Origin: Clostridia bacterium
Lineage (GTDB): Bacteria > Bacillota > Clostridia > Oscillospirales > CAG-272
DNA length: 56,616 nt
Assembly: GCA_017503325.1 (NCBI GenBank)
Contig: JAFVTI010000022.1
Coordinates: forward strand, 1 to 56,616
Direction: 5' to 3'
Position numbers and translations under genes: made by a program. Positions 16,176 through 24,900 of the stretch are shown here, piece by piece. How positions within the stretch are numbered: position 1 is the stretch's first letter; every line of letters begins with the position of its first letter. Under the pieces are notes generated by a model. The model did no database searches. It was not told the DNA's origin and saw only the letters and a program-made list of their open reading frames with translations.

Positions 16176-17780
16176 ATGATTACAGTTACGAACTTATCCT
16201 TTCAGTTTGGCGGGCAGGTGCTGTTCAAGGACGTCAATCTGAAATTCACGCCCGGAAACTGCTATGGTGTCATCGGCGCAAACGGTGCGGGCAAATCCAC
16301 CTTCCTAAAGCTGCTTTGCGGCACGCTGGAGCCCACGCACGGTGAGATCAGCATCCCCTCGGACGCACGCATGTCGGTGCTTGGGCAGGACCACTTCGCC
16401 TTTGACGAATACACCGTGCTGGACACGGTCATCATGGGCAACCGCCGTCTGTACGACGTCTGGAAGGAAAAGGACGCCATCTATGAAAAAGAGAATTTTT
16501 CGGACGAGGACGGCGTGCGTGCTTCCGAGCTGGAAGCGGAATATGCCGAGCTTGGCGGCTGGGAGAGCGAATCCGACGCCTCCAAGCTGCTTCAGGGTCT
16601 GGGGCTTGACGAGTCCTGCCTGTGGGAGAGCATGGCGGACATGAACGAAAAGGACAAGATCAAGATCCTTCTTGCACAGGCACTGTTCGGAACCCCCGAC
16701 ATTATCCTGCTTGACGAGCCGACAAACGGCCTGGATCTTGACGCAGTGGCCTGGTTGGAGGATTTCCTTGCGGACTACTTCGGCACGGTGCTGGTGGTCT
16801 CGCACGACCGTCACTTCTTAAACGACGTGTGCACCAACATCGTGGATATCGACTACGGCGCGATCCGCATGTTCGTGGGCAACTATGAATTCTGGTATGA
16901 GTCCTCGCAGCTCATGCAGCGCATGATCAAGAACCAGAACAAGAAGGCTGAGGAAAAGATCGCCGAGCTGCAGGCGTTCATCTCGCGCTTCTCTGCAAAC
17001 AAGTCCAAATCGCGCCAGGCGACCTCGCGCCGCAAGCTGCTTGACAAGCTGACCGTGTACGAGCTGCCCGTTTCCTCGCGCCGCTATCCCTTTATCGGCT
17101 TTTCGATGGACAGAGAGCCCGGTAAGGACATTCTGACGGTCAAGGAGCTGACCAAGACGCAGAATGGCAAGGCACTCTTCAAGGACCTCTCCTTTATGGT
17201 AGGCAAGGGGGACAAGATCGCCTTTGTGGGCAACGAAATGGCCATCACCGCGCTGTTCCGCGTGCTTATGGAGGAGGACGAGGCGGACAGCGGCAGCTAC
17301 AAGTGGGGCGTGAGCATCTCTACCTCGTATTATCCCCACGATAACAGCGCGTATTTCAACGGACACAAGGAAAATATCCTCGACTGGATGCGACAGTATT
17401 CCAAGGATCAGACCGAGAGCTATCTGCGCGGCTTCCTTGGCCGCATGCTGTTCTCGGGGGATAGCGTTTATAAGAGCGTGGAGGTCTTGTCGGGTGGTGA
17501 GAAGGCAAGGTGCATGTTCTCGCGCATGATGATGTTCGGCTCTAACTTCCTTGTAGTGGATCAACCCACCGACCACCTTGACCTGGAGTCCATTTCTGCA
17601 GTCAATGATGGCCTCAATGATTTCAAAAGTAACATATTGTTTAGTTCGCATGACTACGAAATGGTCAATACCGTGGCAAATCGCATCATTGAGATCCGCG
17701 AGGACGGCACTTGGGTAGATCGCGCGGGCACGTACGAGGAGTTTATCGAGTGGAGACGAGCGCAAGAAGGAGGCGTTTGA
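16176..17780 (+). CDS. ABC-F family ATPase (YbiT/YkpA type) with one degenerate ATP site
   Basis: 534 residues, two ABC domains joined by a charged linker (about 245-300), no membrane segments. ABC-F proteins act on ribosomes in translation or antibiotic protection. Domain 1 has intact Walker A GANGAGKSTFLK and Walker B IILLDEPTNGLD, but its signature reads MNEKDKIK instead of LSGGE. Domain 2 has LSGGEKARCMF, but its Walker A is GNEMAITALF (no Lys) and Walker B is LVVDQPTDHLD (Glu to Gln). One composite site should be active and the other not, an asymmetry expected of the YbiT subgroup. The HAD gene follows after 2 bp. Confidence 0.9.
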   Translation: MITVTNLSFQFGGQVLFKDVNLKFTPGNCYGVIGANGAGKSTFLKLLCGTLEPTHGEISIPSDARMSVLGQDHFAFDEYTVLDTVIMGNRRLYDVWKEKDAIYEKENFSDEDGVRASELEAEYAELGGWESESDASKLLQGLGLDESCLWESMADMNEKDKIKILLAQALFGTPDIILLDEPTNGLDLDAVAWLEDFLADYFGTVLVVSHDRHFLNDVCTNIVDIDYGAIRMFVGNYEFWYESSQLMQRMIKNQNKKAEEKIAELQAFISRFSANKSKSRQATSRRKLLDKLTVYELPVSSRRYPFIGFSMDREPGKDILTVKELTKTQNGKALFKDLSFMVGKGDKIAFVGNEMAITALFRVLMEEDEADSGSYKWGVSISTSYYPHDNSAYFNGHKENILDWMRQYSKDQTESYLRGFLGRMLFSGDSVYKSVEVLSGGEKARCMFSRMMMFGSNFLVVDQPTDHLDLESISAVNDGLNDFKSNILFSSHDYEMVNTVANRIIEIREDGTWVDRAGTYEEFIEWRRAQEGGV

Positions 17781-17782
17781 GT

Positions 17783-18442
17783 ATGAGTCAAAGCAAGTAC
17801 AAATACGCGCTCTTTGACCTGGACGGCACGCTGACCGATCCGGGCGAGGGCATTACAAGATCGGTGCAATACGCGCTGGATAAGTTCGGCATTCACGTTG
17901 AGGACAGAAAACAGCTTTTCTGCTTCATCGGCCCGCCCTTACACGAATCCTTTGAGGTCTATTACGGCTTTTCGCGCCCCGATGCCATGAAGGCGGTGGA
18001 CTACTACCGCGAATACTATGCCGTCAAGGGCATTTTTGAAAACCTTGTGTACGACGGCATCCCCGAGGTGCTGGCCAAGCTTCGTGACAGCGGTGTCAGG
18101 ATCTGTCTTGCCACCTCCAAGCCCGAGGTGTTTGCCAAGCAAATTCTGGAGCATTTTGGCCTGGACGGCTACTTTACGGCGGTTGCGGGCAGCGAAATGG
18201 ACGGCACGCGCACCAAAAAGGCCGAGGTGGTCGAGCGCGCGCTCGGGCTGCTGGGCAACCCGGATGCGGGCGATTGCGTCATGATCGGGGACCGTGAGCA
18301 CGACGTGCTGGGCGGTGCTGCGCACGGGCTTGACACGATTGGCGTGCTGTTCGGCTACGGCAGTTGTGAGGAGCTGGAGCACGCCGGCGCCACCCATATT
18401 GCCGCAAAACCAATCGAAATAGTTAACATAATCAATCAATGA
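17783..18442 (+). CDS. HAD-superfamily (subfamily IA) phosphatase, Gph-like
   Basis: 219 residues with HAD motif I FDLDGTLTDPG near residue 10, motif II LATSK, a conserved Lys (TKKAEVVERAL) and motif III MIGDREHDVLG. The helical cap follows motif I as in phosphoglycolate phosphatase-like enzymes. It hydrolyses a small phosphate ester; substrate cannot be read from sequence. The start MSQSKYKYALFD has GGAGG upstream and lies 2 bp after the ABC-F stop. Confidence 0.87.
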   Translation: MSQSKYKYALFDLDGTLTDPGEGITRSVQYALDKFGIHVEDRKQLFCFIGPPLHESFEVYYGFSRPDAMKAVDYYREYYAVKGIFENLVYDGIPEVLAKLRDSGVRICLATSKPEVFAKQILEHFGLDGYFTAVAGSEMDGTRTKKAEVVERALGLLGNPDAGDCVMIGDREHDVLGGAAHGLDTIGVLFGYGSCEELEHAGATHIAAKPIEIVNIINQ

Positions 18443-18461
18443 TTGAGACATGGAGGGTTCT

Positions 18462-20012
18462 ATGAAACATTCCGCACTTCAATTTGCGCCCCACGGCGCA
18501 GTCCGTCAAAAGGGTGAGATCGCCGAGAGACTTGCGCGACAGATCGCGCGTCTGGAATCGGATATGTACCTGCCTCCGCTGGTGTTCGAAAGTCAGTCCA
18601 TCGACACCTGGCCGGGCGACTGGGAAGGGAGAGCCATGCTCTCGCAGACCCTGACCGCCATGGCGACAGGCCGCGAGCCGGGCACATTGGACGCCGCCAT
18701 GGAGCAGCTGGCAAGGGCCTTGAGCGGAAACGGCTTTCTTGGCCGTAAGCTGCCGCACCCGCAGGCGGATGAGCAGCAGCTTTCGGGTCACGGCTGGCTT
18801 CTGCGCGCGCTTTGTTCCTATTATGAATACAAAAGATCGGACGTGACGCTGTTTCTGATCGAGGGCGTGGTCTCCAATCTGTTCCTGCCTCTGCGCGAGA
18901 CGTATCGCGAGTACCCCACCGATTCCACGTTGCGCACGGGCGGCGGTGCGGCGTCGGGGCATGTGTTTGCCACCAGCGGCAACTGGCATCTTTCCACCGA
19001 TACCGGCTGCGCGTATATTCCGCTGGATGGCCTTTCGCACGCGTATTGCATCTATCCCGAGTCGCCGATGAGGCAAATGCTTGGCGAAATGCTTGAGGAA
19101 ATGATCGAAAAGTTCCTCTCGCTCGATCCCGTGGGCATGAAGCTGCAGACGCACGCTACGCTGACCGCTACGCGCGGTATTCTGCGCATGTATTTTGCCA
19201 AGGGCAAGGAGAAGTACCTCGAAGCAGCAAAGCGCATCTTCGATCAGTATCTGGCGCACGGCATGACCGTCAATTATGAAAATCAGAACTGGTTCTTGCG
19301 TCCCGAGTGGACTGAGCCTTGCGCGATCGTGGATTCCTTTATGGTGGTCTCGCAGCTGTACGCGGCAACGGGAGATGAAAAATACCTGCCCATCATCAAC
19401 CGCATTCTCTACAACGGCATGCTGCGCACTCAGAGGTGCAACGGTGGCTTTGGCTGCGATTCCTGTGCGACCGACGGTATGCTGACTGCGCCCGACTACG
19501 AGGCGTGGTGGTGCTGCTCGATGCGCGGCGGCGAGGGGCTTTCCGCGTGCGCGCGTTACGCGTATATGATCAGGGAAGATACGATCGTTGTGCCGTACAT
19601 GACCGATTCCGAGGCGGATCTGACCGTTTCGGGTAAAAAAGTACACGTTTGTTGCAAAACGCAGTATCCGTATGTCTGCCGCGCGACATATACTGTCAGC
19701 GGTGAGACGGACGGTGTCAAGCTGGCAATTTATCTGCCCGGGCGGGGGCTTTGCACCTTTACACCCGACGAGAACGGCGTGGTGGAGATTCGCGAGGAGC
19801 TGCACGTGCAAAAGGAGAAGCCTGCCGTGGGTGAGGGCGGATACGTGCTGATGCTGGGGGACCTGATGCTTGGCAGAGCTGCCGATCCGACGCCCTTCAA
19901 GAACCGCATCATGCGCGATGGCTATGCCGATCTGATCCCACTTTGCACGAGCACTTGGCTGGATAAGGAAACGCTTTGCAAAACACCGCTTCAACTGGTG
20001 TTTGAGGGATAA
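18462..20012 (+). CDS. GH127-type (DUF1680) beta-L-arabinofuranosidase family protein
   Basis: 516 residues, no signal peptide, so probably cytoplasmic. The GH127 active-site signature is visible: Glu-x-Cys in RPEWTEPCAIVD (near residue 282) and Cys-Cys in EAWWCCSMRGGEG (near 350), the zinc-thiolate/nucleophile set of characterised beta-L-arabinofuranosidases. It is shorter than many GH127 enzymes (about 600-650), mainly at the C-terminal beta domain. GGAGGG precedes the chosen ATG. It follows the HAD gene after 19 bp in the ABC-F unit. Substrate is an oligosaccharide in family terms; the exact sugar is unknown. Confidence 0.75.
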   Translation: MKHSALQFAPHGAVRQKGEIAERLARQIARLESDMYLPPLVFESQSIDTWPGDWEGRAMLSQTLTAMATGREPGTLDAAMEQLARALSGNGFLGRKLPHPQADEQQLSGHGWLLRALCSYYEYKRSDVTLFLIEGVVSNLFLPLRETYREYPTDSTLRTGGGAASGHVFATSGNWHLSTDTGCAYIPLDGLSHAYCIYPESPMRQMLGEMLEEMIEKFLSLDPVGMKLQTHATLTATRGILRMYFAKGKEKYLEAAKRIFDQYLAHGMTVNYENQNWFLRPEWTEPCAIVDSFMVVSQLYAATGDEKYLPIINRILYNGMLRTQRCNGGFGCDSCATDGMLTAPDYEAWWCCSMRGGEGLSACARYAYMIREDTIVVPYMTDSEADLTVSGKKVHVCCKTQYPYVCRATYTVSGETDGVKLAIYLPGRGLCTFTPDENGVVEIREELHVQKEKPAVGEGGYVLMLGDLMLGRAADPTPFKNRIMRDGYADLIPLCTSTWLDKETLCKTPLQLVFEG

Positions 20013-20084
20013 TGGCAAAATGCACAAAAAATCAACCCGGAGTTTGGTGAACTATACCGACACGCACAAAAAACACCTCCAAGG

Positions 20085-20113
20085 TTACAAACAGTTAACA
20101 AATAATACATAAT
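20085..20113 (+). promoter_or_regulatory. possible sigma-A promoter of the CBM9-like surface protein
   Basis: TTACAA, 17-bp spacer, CATAAT. It is weaker than others here but correctly spaced and about 85 bp before the start codon. Confidence 0.45.
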
Positions 20114-20198
20114 GCGGACAAAAAATGTCTGTACCATAGTAGGGTAAACAACCGCGGCGAAGCGGTAAACAAAAATAATCTTAATGGAGGAATTTCTA

Positions 20199-21308
20199 AT
20201 GAAGAAGTTTTTTACAATGCTCGTAGTAGCAGCTATGCTGGCTTCTCTGGGCGCTCTGACCGTTAACGCTGCAGTTGACGAGTCCGAATGGAACGCTTTC
20301 GGCGAAGTGAAGGCAGAGTACGTAGAAGATCTGTCTACCCAGATCACTCTTGACGGCGACGTTTCTGACTGGCAGAACGGCGGTTTCCAGAGATACGACA
20401 TCGATAAGTACAACCTGGATGCTTGGGTTGGCGAAGTCAAGGACGACTGGTCCATCAACCTGTGGTTCAGCGCAGATGCTGAATTTTTGTACATCGCGTT
20501 CAAGATCAATGACCCCGACGTTCAGTTCTCCGATGACAACGCATACAACAAGGATGCATTCCAGATCCAGCTCGACTTCAACGGCTGGGCAGCAAATACC
20601 GAGGCGTTCGGCAGAGCAGTATTCTATTCCTTCGGTCTGCAGGAAGACGGCACCGTTGATATGACCGTTCAGTGCATCGAGGGCGACACCGCTTCTACCA
20701 TTGACTACACCATGGCTTCCGATGATGAGGAAGAATGGAGAGAAGGCCACGTAAAGGGCGCTACCAAGAAGGCAGAGGACGGCTCCGGCTGGTATGCTGA
20801 GTTCGCAATCTCCTGGCAGACCCTGTACAATGATATTTCCGAAAAGCTGACCGTTGGCGGTGAAGAGGTTCCCTCTTGGACCGGCGGCGAGGACAAGGTT
20901 TCTCTGAACATGCTGGTTTGCTATCTGGACCACGACACCAATGAGGATGGCTCCGATGCAGGTATCGTAGGCGCATGGGGCACCTCCAACGCTCTTGGCT
21001 CTCTGGCAGCCGGCGACGGCTGGTATCCCGAGGCTGCAGGTATGGTTCTGACTCTGGACGGCATGACCTCTATCACCATTGAGACCACCGAGGCTCCCAC
21101 CGAGGAACCCACCACTGAGGCTCCTGAGACCGAGGCTAAGACCGATGCTCCCAAGACCGATGCTCCCACCACCGAGGCTCCCGCTGATGATCCTGAGCAG
21201 ACCACCGAGGCTGCCAAGGAAGGCGGCTGCGGCGGTATCGTCGGCGCAGGTGCAATCGTAGCAGTTCTTGCTCTGGGTGCTTGCGTAGTAGCTAAGAAGA
21301 AGGACTGA
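20199..21308 (+). CDS. surface protein with CBM9/DOMON-like domain, T/E/P-rich linker and Gly-Cys-Gly C-terminal tail
   Basis: 369 residues. A signal peptide (MKKFFTMLVVAAMLASLGAL) is followed by a CBM9-like beta-sandwich (about 35-290: LDGDVSDW, YIAFKINDPDVQFSDD, AFQIQLDFN, GWYAEFAISW). Next come a Thr/Glu/Pro repeat linker (about 295-340, TEAPTEEPTTEAP) and a tail GGCGGIVGAGAIVAVLALGA plus CVVAKKKD: Gly-Cys motif, hydrophobic helix, lysines. The tail resembles the tripartite C-terminal sorting signals of several unrelated families; no sortase LPXTG is present. It probably binds a polysaccharide at the cell surface. GGAGG upstream decides the start. It is the only gene in its unit and ends at a strong terminator. 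Confidence 0.8.
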   Translation: MKKFFTMLVVAAMLASLGALTVNAAVDESEWNAFGEVKAEYVEDLSTQITLDGDVSDWQNGGFQRYDIDKYNLDAWVGEVKDDWSINLWFSADAEFLYIAFKINDPDVQFSDDNAYNKDAFQIQLDFNGWAANTEAFGRAVFYSFGLQEDGTVDMTVQCIEGDTASTIDYTMASDDEEEWREGHVKGATKKAEDGSGWYAEFAISWQTLYNDISEKLTVGGEEVPSWTGGEDKVSLNMLVCYLDHDTNEDGSDAGIVGAWGTSNALGSLAAGDGWYPEAAGMVLTLDGMTSITIETTEAPTEEPTTEAPETEAKTDAPKTDAPTTEAPADDPEQTTEAAKEGGCGGIVGAGAIVAVLALGACVVAKKKD

Positions 21309-21354
21309 TTTCTTCGGGCGTAGGATCGATTGATCCGACACAATAAGCACGCTT

Positions 21355-21390
21355 GCCCGTGCATCCCAAAAGGATGCACGGGCTTTTTTT
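21355..21390 (+). terminator. intrinsic terminator after the CBM9-like gene
   Basis: 12-bp stem GCCCGTGCATCC/GGATGCACGGGC with a 5-nt loop and seven T residues. Confidence 0.92.
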
Positions 21391-21753
21391 GTTTGCAAAA
21401 TGACATTTTTGCAGTTTTTGAACAATCAACACAAAATAGAATAATTAACGTATAGTAGATAATTCAAAAAGTGAGGCTTTTGAAAAAAGCGCGATGAATA
21501 AACGGCGGTCGACTTTCTCCGAAGATCGGAACATCTTGTCGCTATTTGTAAAAAAAATGTGAACGACCAATCAAAACGGCAGCGCGATCGGCCGCTCGCG
21601 CTGTTACACGTGTCACAAAAGTGTAACATTTCATTAAAAATCCGGAAATGCGGTGCAAAATTCGGTCAAAACGACGAAATTTACATCAGAGGGCTCAACG
21701 GAATCCGACCATGAAAGCCTCTTATAATGCGGGGCAAAAAACGCGGTTTGGCC
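21391..21753. other. AT-rich intergenic stretch
   Basis: About 360 bp between the CBM9-like gene terminator and the next promoter. I see no ORF with a ribosome site, no RNA family I recognise and no repeat of note. Confidence 0.5.
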
Positions 21754-21782
21754 TTGACAATTCAGAAAAAACGTGATATAAT
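21754..21782 (+). promoter_or_regulatory. sigma-A promoter of the large uL15-tailed surface protein
   Basis: TTGACA, 17-bp spacer, TATAAT. The start codon is about 150 nt downstream, leaving a long leader (about 21789-21938) with two small hairpins (CCGA/TCGG and GGGAA/TTCCC near 21868-21901). Confidence 0.85.
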
Positions 21783-21938
21783 TCTCATATTGTAGAGTAC
21801 TGTGCTTACCATGCCTTGAGGCAGGTATTCAAGTGTCTGTGCATATAATCATAATGTTAAGGCGCCCGAACCGATCATTCGGTAGGGAAGACATATTTCC
21901 CGAGTCTTAAAAATCTTTCACATTCGGAGGAAACAACA

Positions 21939-24900
21939 ATGAAGCAAACTGCTAAAATCGGTTGCAGAGTCCTTGTGGCGTTGCTTTGCCTTGCAATGCT
22001 GACCTCTGTGATCTCGGTTCCCACGTTCGCTGCAGAAACCCCCGGCATTCCCTCTTCTCTGGCAGGAAGCGATCTCGACTTCCTGATGGAGATGCTTGAG
22101 CAGTATAACAAGGTCAAGAATGACGAAAATGCTGCAGAGCAGATGAAGGAATACGTCGAGGATAAGTACAATAGCGACGAAAGCTTTAAGGAAACTGCTG
22201 ATAGCTTTGTAGGCAGCAGTACCGAAGAAGGCGGAGAGAACAACACGCTGGATAACATGAATTCCGTGATTGACAATGTCTTCAAGGATGAGTTCACCAT
22301 CAAGTGGGACGTCAACGGCACGGTTTACGAATTGACAGGCGTGCCTTACGGTGAAAAGCCCGCATTCCCCGGCAACGAGGAAGCGCTGAGCTATGAGATC
22401 AACGATTTCCGTTATACGTTCACCGGTTGGACTCCCGTAGTCGTGCCCGCAAAGGCTGACGCGACGTACACGGCAGTATTCTCGGTTGAAAACGTTGCGG
22501 CTGTCGGTGATATCACCGTTACCTTTGTGACCGGTAAGGGCACGATCGTAGATAAATTCAACACCGAAGAGGAGATCGCTGCATTTGCAGCTGCTCTGGA
22601 TACCGACAAGCCCGAGGATAAGAACTACACTTATACCTTCAAGGAATGGTCGGTTGAGGGTGATACCTGGACCGCTGTATATGAAAAGGCAGAAAAGTCC
22701 AAGGGCTGGTCTGATATTCTGACCAGCGGTAAGGTGGTTGAGGAATACTTCGGCAGCATCGACGAGGTCGTGGATGCGGTTCAGAACGGTGCAACCGTTG
22801 AGGATCTGAAGGATTCCGTTTCTCACCAGCAGAAGGTAGAGCAGGATAAGGCTGAGGCCGAGGAAAAGGGCGAAGTCTACGTTCCTGTTGTACATAACGT
22901 TACCTGGGTGCTGGACGGTAAGCAGATTGGCGATCCCGTTCCTTACGACTACAAGAAGCTGATCAAGCAGCCCTCCGTTGCAGGCGTCAGCGCAGGCAAG
23001 TACGTATCCTGGGATATGACCTACGTTCTGATGCCCGATCAGGACATTACCCTTTACGGTGAAACCGTAGATATCGTTGATACTATCGTAAATGAGATCA
23101 ACGGTCTGCCCATCAACTACGGTGAATACGAAATGACCTATGCGGACGGCGTTGCTACTCTGTATATCAACGTAACCGCAAGCAACTACAATGACATTCT
23201 CCGTGATGTGCTTGGCGACATCAGAGGCGGTGCGCAGAGCGCATATAAGGAAGCCCTCATGGCATTCCTGCAGACCGCTGCTATGGAAATGTACAACAGT
23301 AAGACCAATACCATTGACGTCAACGGCTACGAAGTATTTGGCATTGACGGCTACGGTGCATCTCAGCTGCTTGAGCTGCTGGAGACTGTCCAGGCAGGCA
23401 ACTTTGGCGAGATTATCTCGGTAGGCGGCTTCAAGAAAGCGTTCCTTTCCGATCTTGTTACTCCCTCCGACCTTGCAAATATCGGTGACGACGGCGTGAT
23501 CGCTACCTACGATATTACGCTGGGTGCTACCGGCAAGCAGGATTTTGACGTTGAGCTGAACGTCGCGCTCAAGGGCAACCTGGATCTGATCCGCAAGGGT
23601 GCCGATGCGATTGACAGAGCAACCGACTACCGCGTTGATGAGAACGGCAATCTCTCGGTTGAGATCTACGTTCCCGCAGCATTTACCAAGACCCTGAAGA
23701 AGGCGCTCAACAGCGCGTCCATTTCCGAGCAGACCAAGCAGACCATCGTTGCAGGCATCAGCGAGTGCGCAACCGTGGGCGAGCTGATGGATCTGTTCGA
23801 CCTGCTGACCTACGATCAGTTCATCGACGTCGTTGAGTATCTGCTTGACAACGTCAATGCGGCATCCGAGAAGGAGCAGGCTCTGATCGAAAAGATCGAG
23901 GCCTTCCGTCCCGCATTCGAGCTGGCTAAGGAGTATGGTAACATTCTGATCGATAAGGTTCCCGAGTCCTTTACCGATAAGCAGGCTTCCGTCACTGTCA
24001 AGTCTGTTTACAATCTTTCTACGATGGTGACTTACGACGATCTGCTGGCTCTGGCACAGCTCAGAGACGCAGATGCCCTGATCGGCAGTGAGCGTCTGGA
24101 CAATGCAGCTGCTCGTGTAGCAGATAAGCTGGGCGTCAGCCGGGCACGTGCACAGGAGATCGTGGCAGATATGGTCGAGGCATTTGCCGACTACCAGAAC
24201 AGACTGCCCGATTCCGCAAAGGCACAGGCTGCATACGATAAGGCGATCGATCTGATCGATCTGGTATATAATAAGGTTCCCGAAAAGTTCCACGATACCA
24301 AGCTGACCGACACCTATCAGGGCGATGGCCAGTTCAGCATCTCCATTACCGGCAACTATAATCCCGGTGCATGGCTTACAAGAGTGCTGGGTGATGTCAG
24401 CGTTACCGTATATGGCAAGACGCTGGTTCTGGCTGACTACATTCCTTCCCGTGAGATCAACTCTGATCTCAGCATTACCGTCAACATTTCCGATCTGTAT
24501 CGTGTGACTTATATGGATGGCGATCAGGTGGTATTCGAAGGCTTCCTGCCTTACGGTGCAGAAATTGCTCCTTACGGCAAGGACGCTGTCAAGGAAGGCT
24601 ACAGCCTGAGTTGGACCGATGAGTTTGGCGATGAGATCACCAACATGCCCGGTGCTGATACCGTTCTGTACGCAAAGCACGTGGCAGATAAGCACACCAT
24701 TACCTTCGTGGTTCTGGATAAGACCTACGAAGTCGTTGCTGACTATGGCACCGTTCCTGCACTGGACGCTGCTCTGACCAGCTTCGATACTCTGAACTTC
24801 AAGGGCTGGGAGGGCTACGGTCTTGAATTGCCCGTCGTTACCGGTGACGCTACCTATGTAGCAGAGTATACCGCGACCGTTACCTTTGAGATTCTGGGCG

